In this document: positions 1 through 6,051 of the stretch, piece after piece
Layout: the number at the start of each line of letters is the position of its first letter
Numbering within the stretch: position 1 is the stretch's first letter
DNA from: Anaerolineaceae bacterium
GTDB lineage: Bacteria; Chloroflexota; Anaerolineae; Anaerolineales; Anaerolineaceae
Direction: 5' to 3'
Assembly (NCBI GenBank): GCA_011620445.1
Contig: WOZB01000274.1
Coordinates: 1 to 6,433 of the forward strand
DNA length: 6,433 nt
The notes under the pieces: generated by a model
Database searches by the model: none
Seen by the model: the letters and a program-made list of their open reading frames with translations, nothing else
Told to the model about the DNA's origin: nothing
Translations under genes and position numbers: made by a program

Positions 1-307
1 TGGCTTACAGCGCCGCCTTGAAATTGCCCGCGCGTTAGCTTGCCAGCCCAAGCTTATTATGCTTGATGAACCAGCCGCCGGTTTGAACCCGACAGAAGTA
101 GTGGATGTCAGCCACCTGATCAAACAACTGGCAGATGAAATGGGATTAGCCGTCATGCTTATTGAACACCGTCTGGAATTGGTTATGTCCATTTCCCATA
201 CAATCACTGTCCAGAATTTTGGGGAAACGATTGCTGTTGGGACGCCGAGCGACGTTAAAAACGATCCGAAGGTTATCGAAGCTTACCTTGGGAGAGGAGA
301 TGCCTGA
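1..307 (+). CDS. livG: ABC transporter ATP-binding protein, LivG-type (C-terminal part, 5' truncated)
   Basis: This is the C-terminal part of a branched-chain-amino-acid-type (HAAT family) importer ATPase; the reading frame is open from base 2 and gives 101 residues. The fragment begins inside the ABC signature region (GLQRRLEIARALA), followed by Walker B LIMLDEP with catalytic Glu at fragment residue 23, the D-loop AAGLNP, and the H-loop LIEHR with the switch His at about residue 56. It ends with the ITVxNFGxxIAxGTP and VIEAYLG stretches typical of LivG. LivG proteins are usually about 255 residues, so roughly 150 residues, including Walker A, lie upstream of the window. An internal ATG at 59 would skip the signature and is not the real start. 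The stop overlaps the livF start by one base (TGATG), as expected for partner ATPases of one transporter. The transported substrate cannot be read from this part. Confidence 0.93.
   Translation, partial: GLQRRLEIARALACQPKLIMLDEPAAGLNPTEVVDVSHLIKQLADEMGLAVMLIEHRLELVMSISHTITVQNFGETIAVGTPSDVKNDPKVIEAYLGRGDA
294..299 (+). promoter_or_regulatory. Ribosome binding site of livF
   Basis: GAGGAG lies inside the last codons of livG, seven bases before the ATG at 307. It supports that ATG as the livF start and direct translational coupling of the two ATPases. Confidence 0.7.
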
Positions 308-1014
308 TGTCACTGTTGGATATTAACGGAATTAGCGCCAGCTATGGTCATGTAAGAGCCCTTAAAGAGGTCTATTACAACGTTGAAGAATGCGAAATTG
401 TCAGCGTAATTGGTTCCAACGGGGCAGGCAAGACCACCTTGTTAAAAGTTATTTCAGGATTAGTCAAACCCACAGCTGGAGTAATCCTATTCAAGGGTCA
501 GAAGTTACCAAAGCAAGCCCACCAAATCGTAGCTGCTGGAATTGTGCATGTTCCGGAAGGCCGTAAGATGTTCTCTGGATTGACAGTGGAGGAGAACCTC
601 TTGGTTGGAGCCTATCTCTGTACCCAACAGAAAGAAGTTAAGGAGCGCCTGGAACGTCAATATGAGCTCTTCCCGGTCCTCAAGGAACGTTCAAAGCAAT
701 TCGCCGGCACCCTTTCAGGGGGAGAGCAGCAAATGTTGGCGATTAGCAGGGGGCTGATGGCCAAACCGGAACTATTATTAATGGATGAACCCAGCCTTGG
801 GTTAGCGCCTTTTATTATCGATCAGGTTTTTGACCTGATCCTCAAGATCAAAGAAATGGGTATTACTATCCTGCTTGTCGAACAGAATGCTCGCAAGGCG
901 CTCTCAATCTGTGACAAAGCTTGTGTAATCGAAAATGGCATGATCAATATTTGTGGCACTGGCAAGGAGCTTTTAAACTCAGAAGAAGTAAAAAGAGCTT
1001 ACCTTGGTGCTTAA
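307..1014 (+). CDS. livF: ABC transporter ATP-binding protein, LivF-type
   Basis: This is a complete 235-residue cytoplasmic ATPase, the normal length for LivF, the second nucleotide-binding subunit of branched-chain-amino-acid-type importers. Walker A is GSNGAGKTT (residues 36-44). The Q-loop region reads HVPEGRKMF (81-89), with the Glu seen in LivF proteins. The signature is LSGGEQQ (136-142), Walker B is LLLMDEP (156-162), and the H-loop position is the LivF-like LVEQNA (190-195), with Gln instead of His. It follows livG with a one-base overlap and its own good Shine-Dalgarno. One oddity is Cys29 in ECEIV, where EGEIV is usual just before Walker A; this is probably neutral. Because everything downstream is carbohydrate-type catabolism, the transporter may carry a sugar acid, polyol or other organic acid rather than leucine, isoleucine or valine. 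That substrate suggestion is inference. Confidence 0.95.
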   Translation: MSLLDINGISASYGHVRALKEVYYNVEECEIVSVIGSNGAGKTTLLKVISGLVKPTAGVILFKGQKLPKQAHQIVAAGIVHVPEGRKMFSGLTVEENLLVGAYLCTQQKEVKERLERQYELFPVLKERSKQFAGTLSGGEQQMLAISRGLMAKPELLLMDEPSLGLAPFIIDQVFDLILKIKEMGITILLVEQNARKALSICDKACVIENGMINICGTGKELLNSEEVKRAYLGA

Positions 1015-1033
1015 GAAAGCAGAAAAATAGAAT

Positions 1034-2689
1034 ATGACCAGAGAATGGAATGAAGAATCCTTAGACCATCGCAACGCCTTGCTGTTTGCAGAAGGTTTTA
1101 ACGACGAAGAAGTTACCCGGCCTGTTGTCGGCATCCTGAATGCCTGGAATGAGATGAACCCAGGTCACTTTGCCTTCAAAGATGTGATCCAAACCATTAA
1201 ACAGGCCGTTTCAGAGGCTGGCGGTTTACCCGTGGAACTTCCCATCATGGGCATTTGCGACGGCATGTGCTCAAATACTGAAGGCGACCGTTATACATTG
1301 CCGACCCGGGATTTGGTCTCAATGGAAGTGGAAACACTGGCAGAACTTAACCGTCTGGATGGCATGATTGTGCTGGCAACTTGCGATAAAGTTGTCCCGG
1401 GTGCATTGATGGGCATCTTGCGGGTGGATATTCCTGCGGTCATGTTTACCGGTGGGTATATGGCTAGCGGCCGGCACAAGGGTAAAATGCTCACGCTGAC
1501 GCACACCAAACAGGCTTATGCTGCCTATAAGCAAGGAACTCTGAGTAAGGAAGATTACAAAGACATCGTCAGGCATGCCTGCCCGACACCTGGCGCTTGC
1601 CCTTTCATGGGCACCGCCAATACCATGTGCGCTCTCGCAGAGATACTAGGTTTTTCGCCAGATGGCAATGCCAGTGTCAGAAGCCAAACGGCAGCCTGGA
1701 AGCAAATGGCAGTAGAGGCCGGGAAAACTATCGTACAGGCAGTTAAGGACGATAGAAAACCGAGCGATTTTATACGCAAAGAAAATTTCATGAATGCTAT
1801 CGCGTACATGATGGCAACAGGCGGTTCAACAAACTCCATTCTGCATATTCCTGCGATTGCCAAACAGGTCGGCATCGAGATTGATGTTAAGACATTCGAT
1901 GATGTCAGCCAAAAAGTGCCTGTTCTCAGCAGCATCTACCCGAACCACCCAACTTTCACCATGGAAGATTTTGACCGCGATGGCGGTATGGCGGCTGTAT
2001 TGGCCCGTTTGATCGAAGAACCGGCCATACTTGAGGAAACGCAAGGGTACTTCAGTTCCATTATTGAAAAAGCAAGAAAGGCTACGTTAATCGATTCTGA
2101 AGTGATCCGTCCAAGAAGCAAGGCAATCATGGAGCAGGGTGGCATTGCTGTCCTGCACGGAAACCTCAGCCCTGATAGCGCGATTGTCAAATTCAGCGCT
2201 GTGGACCCTTCTGTTTGGAAATTTAGCGGCCCGGCGCATGTCTATGACTCCCAGGATGATGCCTGGCAGAGTATTCTCAAAGATGAAATCCAAGCTGGAG
2301 AAGTGGTAGTCATTCGGTACGAAGGGCCCAAGGGCAGCCCAGGCATGCCCCATATGGAAACCTTCATGGCGGCTGTGCTTGGCAAAAATATGGGCACGAA
2401 AATCGCCTTGGTATCGGATGGCCGCTTCTCTGGCGCTACTGGTGGTTTGGCAATTGGGCACGTTTCTCCAGAAGCCTATTTTGGAGGTCCCATTGCGTTG
2501 ATTGAGAATGGTGACCTGATCGAAATTGACATTCCAAACAGAAGCCTGAAGCTGCTGGTTGACGAAGATACCCTCGCTGCCAGAAAACTGAGATGGCAGC
2601 GGGTGGAAAAGCCGGCCAAGGGCTGGCTGAAGCTCTATAGAGAGAGAACTTCCTCCGCTCACGACGGGGCCAGCGTCTTCACGAACTGA
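1034..2689 (+). CDS. IlvD/Edd-family dehydratase (dihydroxy-acid or sugar-acid dehydratase)
   Basis: This 551-residue protein is full length for the IlvD/Edd family, Fe-S and Mg2+ dependent enzymes that remove water from 2,3-dihydroxy acids or aldonic acids to give 2-keto-3-deoxy acids. Visible motifs are TCDK (116-119, cluster Cys117 and the Lys that is carbamylated in relatives), CPTPGAC and TANTM (183-198, cluster Cys189), ATGGSTN (261-267), RYEGPKG (428-434) and SDGRFSGAT (461-469). The first cluster Cys of [2Fe-2S] members (NPC) is Gly here (NPGH, 42-45), as in E. coli IlvD, while Cys75 and Cys79 are extra. The usual GMPEM or GMQEM Glu is His440 (GMPHM). The start is fixed by an in-frame TAG two codons upstream; no strong Shine-Dalgarno is visible. 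It lies 19 bases after livF. Biosynthetic IlvD is possible by family, but the catabolic neighbours and the absence of ilv genes favour a sugar-acid substrate. Confidence 0.9.
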   Translation: MTREWNEESLDHRNALLFAEGFNDEEVTRPVVGILNAWNEMNPGHFAFKDVIQTIKQAVSEAGGLPVELPIMGICDGMCSNTEGDRYTLPTRDLVSMEVETLAELNRLDGMIVLATCDKVVPGALMGILRVDIPAVMFTGGYMASGRHKGKMLTLTHTKQAYAAYKQGTLSKEDYKDIVRHACPTPGACPFMGTANTMCALAEILGFSPDGNASVRSQTAAWKQMAVEAGKTIVQAVKDDRKPSDFIRKENFMNAIAYMMATGGSTNSILHIPAIAKQVGIEIDVKTFDDVSQKVPVLSSIYPNHPTFTMEDFDRDGGMAAVLARLIEEPAILEETQGYFSSIIEKARKATLIDSEVIRPRSKAIMEQGGIAVLHGNLSPDSAIVKFSAVDPSVWKFSGPAHVYDSQDDAWQSILKDEIQAGEVVVIRYEGPKGSPGMPHMETFMAAVLGKNMGTKIALVSDGRFSGATGGLAIGHVSPEAYFGGPIALIENGDLIEIDIPNRSLKLLVDEDTLAARKLRWQRVEKPAKGWLKLYRERTSSAHDGASVFTN

Positions 2690-2697
2690 AGGAATGA

Positions 2698-2707
2698 GCT
2701 AATTAGC
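2698..2707. repeat. Perfect 10-bp palindrome GCTAATTAGC in the largest gap
   Basis: GCTAATTAGC equals its own reverse complement and sits nine bases after the dehydratase stop, in the only gap longer than 20 bases. It has no loop and no T-tract, so it is not an intrinsic terminator. It could be half of an operator for a local regulator or simply chance; no promoter elements can be assigned around it with confidence. Confidence 0.3.
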
Positions 2708-2710
2708 GGA

Positions 2711-2755
2711 ATGGATCTTTCAAATCTACCAGCGAGAATTAGTCAAGAGCGATAA
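2711..2755 (+). other. 14-codon mini-ORF directly abutting the epimerase start
   Basis: An ATG at 2711 opens a short frame, MDLSNLPARISQER, whose TAA (2753-2755) is immediately followed, in the same frame, by the ATG of the epimerase gene. It could be a small leader that couples translation to the next gene, or a remnant of a longer N-terminus cut by a stop. It has only a loose purine-rich stretch (AAGGAATGAG) upstream. There is no evidence that the peptide is made. Confidence 0.25.
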
Positions 2756-3607
2756 ATGAAAATTGGCATTAATTTATGGAATTGGACAAATGATCCGTGT
2801 GAGAATATTGCGGGCTTGGTTCAGCATGTAGCTGAATTGGGTTTTGGTTCAGTAGAATTTCCACTAAATCGAGCCTCGGAATGGGATATTTCTGGCATCG
2901 CCGAATGCTTGCGCACAACTGGATTGGAGTTAACGCTCTGCGCTCAGCTCAGCGATGGTCTGGATGGTAGCAGCTCAGATGAAGCTACCCGCCAACGGAC
3001 TATTCAATACCTGCAGGAAGGCCTGGAGATTGGTTCCAATTTAGGCGCTGAAGTACTGGCTGGGCCATTCTACGGCGGTTCAGGCAAGCGACATTTTCTA
3101 CCGCCTTCAGAGCAAGCGGCCGAGCTTGACCGCGCGGTTGATACACTCTCCATTCTTTGCCCTCAAGCAGAGAATCTGGGAATTAAGTTGGCCCTTGAAC
3201 CCATCAACCGCTACCGCACCAGTTTGATCAACACTAGCGCTCAGGCCATCGAGTTGATCAGTAAGGTCGATAGCCCTGCGCTCGGGATTCTTTTTGATAC
3301 TTACCAGGCTAACATCGAAGAATCTAATCCAATAAATGCACTTGAAAAGGTGCTTTCTATTGGGAAGCTTTTTCACTTCCATGCTTGTGAGAACCATCGT
3401 GGCGCCCCGGGAAGCGGCCATATTGATTGGATTGCTTATATCAAAGCCTTGAGGGCTGGTGGATATTCTGGTCATATGACGATGGAGACCTTTACGATCG
3501 GAGGCCTGGATTCGGGTTTTCTGCAGACAGCCGAGCCCGATGAAGTGGCAAGGTCCGGACTTAATTTTCTTTCCGGTTTACTTGAGGCCGGAATTGAGGA
3601 GTGTTAA
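2756..3607 (+). CDS. Xylose-isomerase-like TIM-barrel sugar epimerase/isomerase (D-tagatose 3-epimerase-like)
   Basis: This 283-residue cytoplasmic protein belongs to the AP-endonuclease-2/xylose-isomerase-like TIM-barrel superfamily, in the size range of D-tagatose/D-psicose 3-epimerases and hydroxypyruvate isomerases. The four metal ligands of the epimerases are recognisable: Glu148 (ALEPINRY), Asp181 (LFDTYQ), His209 (FHFHACEN) and Glu244 (MTMETF). The loop HRGAPGSG (214-221) carries Arg215, equivalent to the substrate-contacting Arg of psicose epimerases. Residue 154 is Arg where the psicose enzyme has a substrate-facing Glu, so substrate preference probably differs. It probably interconverts keto-sugars or related ketols with a divalent metal, but the exact reaction is not readable. 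ATG 2756 is the first possible start, because an in-frame TAA directly precedes it; a weak AAGAG lies six bases upstream. The 3' end overlaps the likely ribosome binding site of the next gene, implying coupled expression. Confidence 0.88.
   Translation: MKIGINLWNWTNDPCENIAGLVQHVAELGFGSVEFPLNRASEWDISGIAECLRTTGLELTLCAQLSDGLDGSSSDEATRQRTIQYLQEGLEIGSNLGAEVLAGPFYGGSGKRHFLPPSEQAAELDRAVDTLSILCPQAENLGIKLALEPINRYRTSLINTSAQAIELISKVDSPALGILFDTYQANIEESNPINALEKVLSIGKLFHFHACENHRGAPGSGHIDWIAYIKALRAGGYSGHMTMETFTIGGLDSGFLQTAEPDEVARSGLNFLSGLLEAGIEEC
3596..3601 (+). promoter_or_regulatory. Ribosome binding site deciding the start of the flavin oxidoreductase
   Basis: GAGGAG lies eight bases before a TTG codon at 3610, which is ideal spacing. 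The alternative GTG at 3601 shares its first base with the end of this site and so could not use it. The site therefore favours TTG 3610 as the start. Confidence 0.65.
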
Positions 3608-3609
3608 TC

Positions 3610-4995
3610 TTGAGTAAGCATGAGAAGTTCAATTTCAACAGTTTGGATGCGCTGATAGATAAGGCCAAAGAATTAGGCGTTTCCATTCCGCTATCCGACG
3701 ATTTATCTGTCCTGCGGCAGCCGGTTCAAATAAATGGCAAAACCTGTCAGAACCGCCTGGCTATCCTGCCTATGGAAGGTTGCGACTCGGAACTGGATGG
3801 CAGCCCGTCTGAATTGGTATACCGGCGTTACAAGCGCTTTTTCTCAGGCGGTTCCGGCCTGATTTGGTGGGAAGCCAATGCCGTGGTGGAAGAAGGCAGG
3901 GCAAATGAACTCCAGATGATGTTGACTTCTCAGAACAAAGAGGCATTCAAGCATTTGCTGGAAACCAGCCTGGAGGCTGGAAAGCAAGCCAACGGCCTAG
4001 ATTATCGACCTCTAAGCATCCTGCAATTGACCCATTCGGGGCGCTACTCCAGACCGCATGGGCACAAAGCGCTTCCGATTATTGCCCAACACGATCCCAT
4101 CCTTGACCCCCGCTCTGGTATCAAACCCGAAGACCCTGTGGCCAGCGATGAATATTTGGATTCCCTCGTGGAAGCCTACGTTCGATCTGCACTATTGGCG
4201 AAGGAAGTTGGCTACGATGGGGTAGATATTAAAGCCTGCCATCGCTACTTGATTAGCGAATTATTAGCTTCGCATACCCGTGAAGGGCGCTATGGTGGTA
4301 GTTTTGAAAACCGCTCCCGCCTGCTCCTCACCATCATTCGGGAGGTGCGCAAAGCAACCGGGTCTGGCTTTATCATTGCCTGCCGCTTCAACGTTTTTGA
4401 TGCTCACCCTTACCCCTACGGTTTTGGCGTGGATCAACAGGATTTTTGGAAGTTTGATCCAACCGAACCCATGCAGCTGGTTAAGGCGATGATTGCCGAA
4501 GGCGTGGGTTTGCTCTCCAATTCAGCAGGAAACCCTTACTATATTTACCCGCAGGTCACCAGGCCTTTTGATCTATCTTCGGAAGGCATCCCCGTTCCGG
4601 AAGAACATCCCTTGGTCAGCATTGAGCGCCTTTTTGGGTTCACCGAACAAATTCAAAAGGCTGCCGGCGATGTGCCGGTAGTAGGCAATGGTTATTCCTG
4701 GTTGCGTCAATTCCTGCCGTACGCGGGGGCTGCCAATATCAGCCTGGGCCGCTGCAGCCTGGTAGGGATTGGACGCAATTCGTTTGCTTATCCAGATGCG
4801 CCAAGAGATATACTCTCAAAGGGCACGATGGACAAGAATAAATGTTGCATCGCTTGTTCAAAATGTACCCAGATCATGCGCGATCACGGTACCACTGGCT
4901 GCGTCGTCAAGGACGCCAAATTGTACGCACCACTGTATGCGAAATTCCGAAAAGAGGCCCAGGCAAGGGCAAAGGCAGAAGATGGCAAATCCTAA
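3610..4995 (+). CDS. OYE-family FMN oxidoreductase with C-terminal [4Fe-4S] motif (single-domain, 2,4-dienoyl-CoA reductase-like)
   Basis: This protein of about 461 residues has an Old Yellow Enzyme FMN barrel. Visible features are NRLAILPMEG (48-57), LTHSGRYSRP (140-149, the HxGR element), KACHRYL (208-214), YGGSFENR (228-235) and the phosphate-binding LGR (379-381). After the barrel, cysteines at about 413, 416, 419 and 431 form CX2CX2CX11C, close to the [4Fe-4S] motif of 2,4-dienoyl-CoA reductase and trimethylamine dehydrogenase; Cys412 is an additional neighbour. Those relatives are about 650-730 residues and continue into an FAD/NAD(P) domain, but here the protein ends about 30 residues later with a charged tail, so electrons must come from a separate partner. 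The likely role is reduction of an activated C=C bond or a related redox step; the substrate is unknown. The start is TTG by ribosome-site spacing; GTG 3601 would add three residues. The 3' end overlaps the next gene by 14 bases. Confidence 0.88.
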   Translation: MSKHEKFNFNSLDALIDKAKELGVSIPLSDDLSVLRQPVQINGKTCQNRLAILPMEGCDSELDGSPSELVYRRYKRFFSGGSGLIWWEANAVVEEGRANELQMMLTSQNKEAFKHLLETSLEAGKQANGLDYRPLSILQLTHSGRYSRPHGHKALPIIAQHDPILDPRSGIKPEDPVASDEYLDSLVEAYVRSALLAKEVGYDGVDIKACHRYLISELLASHTREGRYGGSFENRSRLLLTIIREVRKATGSGFIIACRFNVFDAHPYPYGFGVDQQDFWKFDPTEPMQLVKAMIAEGVGLLSNSAGNPYYIYPQVTRPFDLSSEGIPVPEEHPLVSIERLFGFTEQIQKAAGDVPVVGNGYSWLRQFLPYAGAANISLGRCSLVGIGRNSFAYPDAPRDILSKGTMDKNKCCIACSKCTQIMRDHGTTGCVVKDAKLYAPLYAKFRKEAQARAKAEDGKS

Positions 4996-6034
4996 ACGCT
5001 ATGAAGTAAATCAGAATGGCAAAATTCTCAACCGCATGGCCTGGATGATGGCACCCGGCAAGCTTGAATTGATTGAGAGCCCCCTTCCTGAATTAGCGGC
5101 TGATGAAGTTTTAGTGAAAATCAAAGCTTCAGCCATCTGCGGTAGTGATCTGCACCTGTTCAATGGCAAACACCCTTCCGTTAAGTTGCCCACTGCCGTT
5201 GGGCACGAATGCGCTGGGGTGGTGGTGGAGCTTGGCTCTGCAGTCGACGGTTTCCAACTTGGAGATAAAGTAACCATAGAGCCCAATATTAATTGTGGGC
5301 ATTGCGAGGCCTGTTTGCACGGAGATTACGGCTATTGTGAAAATATCAGCTTTACTTACCGTGTTGGTAAAGGGGCAATGGCAGACTATATCGCTGTGCG
5401 ACAGGATAAAGTTTTCAAGTTGCCGGGATCGATGCCCTTTGAAGAAGGTGCTTTGATTGAACCCCTGGCAGTTGCCGTGCATGCCGTGCGTCGGGCCGAC
5501 ATCCAGATGGGGGAAGATGTGCTGGTGATTGGAGCTGGGGCAATCGGTATCTTTGTTGCCGCTCTCTGCAAACTAAGAGGTTCTGGAAGTGTGGTAATCA
5601 GCGACCGGAGTGAAGAGCGTTTACAGACCGCCCTTCGTTTAGGTGCCAAGTCAACATTATCGTCCAAAGAATTGGCGGAACATCTTGACCAGGCAAAGTC
5701 GAAGCGCTTTGACAAGGTTTTTGAATGTGTTGGTGTGGATCAAACCCTCAGCCAGGCAATGCGCTCGGCTAAGCGCAACGGCCTTATCACTGTGGTGGGT
5801 ATTTTTGAACAAGGCGAAGCCAGCATTCCTGCCACCCTTTTTGCTTCTCATGAGATACGCATGCAAGGCTCGCAAGGTTATTGCTGGGATTTTCCCGTTG
5901 CCATTCAGATGGCTGAACAACTTGATCTTGGGGTCATGGTAACCCACAAATTCCCGCTTTCAGAGGTACAAAAGGCCTTTGATTTGGCAGTTGATCGGGA
6001 AACGTACAAAATGAAAGTAATCTTGGAGCCATGA
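4982..6034 (+). CDS. Zinc-dependent medium-chain alcohol/polyol dehydrogenase
   Basis: This 350-residue medium-chain dehydrogenase resembles the sorbitol/threonine dehydrogenase group. The GroES-like domain has catalytic zinc ligands Cys53 (ICGSD), His75-Glu76 (GHE) and Glu160 (EPLAV). The structural zinc site is Cys105, Cys108, Cys111 and Cys119. The Rossmann domain has GAGAIG (184-189), and Asp208 at the end of the second strand suggests NAD(H) rather than NADP(H). It probably oxidises a secondary hydroxyl of a polyol, sugar or hydroxy acid in the cytoplasm. ATG 4982 is preceded by AAAGG with six-base spacing and overlaps the oxidoreductase gene by 14 bases. The alternative ATG 5036 (MAWMMAPGKLEL) matches the usual family N-terminus but lacks a ribosome site, so the protein may carry an 18-residue extension. 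Reading the frame further upstream, to 4769, runs inside the oxidoreductase gene and is spurious. Confidence 0.92.
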   Translation: MANPKRYEVNQNGKILNRMAWMMAPGKLELIESPLPELAADEVLVKIKASAICGSDLHLFNGKHPSVKLPTAVGHECAGVVVELGSAVDGFQLGDKVTIEPNINCGHCEACLHGDYGYCENISFTYRVGKGAMADYIAVRQDKVFKLPGSMPFEEGALIEPLAVAVHAVRRADIQMGEDVLVIGAGAIGIFVAALCKLRGSGSVVISDRSEERLQTALRLGAKSTLSSKELAEHLDQAKSKRFDKVFECVGVDQTLSQAMRSAKRNGLITVVGIFEQGEASIPATLFASHEIRMQGSQGYCWDFPVAIQMAEQLDLGVMVTHKFPLSEVQKAFDLAVDRETYKMKVILEP

Positions 6035-6051
6035 GTCAGGAGGTAGGATGA
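6031..6051 (+). other. Six-codon mini-ORF bridging the dehydrogenase stop and the SDR start
   Basis: An ATG at 6031 overlaps the dehydrogenase stop as ATGA and encodes MSQEVG before a TGA at 6049-6051, which in turn overlaps the SDR start as ATGA. Such chained overlaps could hand ribosomes on to the next gene. It may equally be a by-product of the purine-rich ribosome site that it contains. Confidence 0.15.
6038..6044 (+). promoter_or_regulatory. Strong ribosome binding site of the SDR gene
   Basis: AGGAGGT is a near-perfect Shine-Dalgarno, the strongest in the window, but it lies only three bases before the ATG at 6048, closer than usual. The following GTAGG gives an alternative, even nearer pairing. 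It supports ATG 6048 as the start. Confidence 0.7.

Noticed and set aside
2087..2662. 191-codon antisense open frame
   Set aside because: It lies entirely within the dehydratase gene on the opposite strand, shows no recognisable domain, and is explained as a codon-bias shadow of a clearly homologous + strand gene.
2698..2707. Palindrome as an intrinsic terminator
   Set aside because: It has no loop, is AT-rich in the centre, and no T-tract follows; it cannot form a stable terminator hairpin.
4280..4681. Two consecutive + strand open frames within the flavin oxidoreductase, possibly hinting at a frameshift
   Set aside because: The oxidoreductase frame is continuous through this stretch with family motifs on both sides; the alternative translations resemble nothing.
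4769..4981. Extended N-terminus for the zinc dehydrogenase beginning at 4769
   Set aside because: This extension is the out-of-frame reading of the oxidoreductase C-terminus, including its Fe-S cysteine region, and has no family similarity.
5129..5947. Several antisense open frames over the zinc dehydrogenase
   Set aside because: They are overlapping shadows of a well-supported + strand gene, with no motifs.
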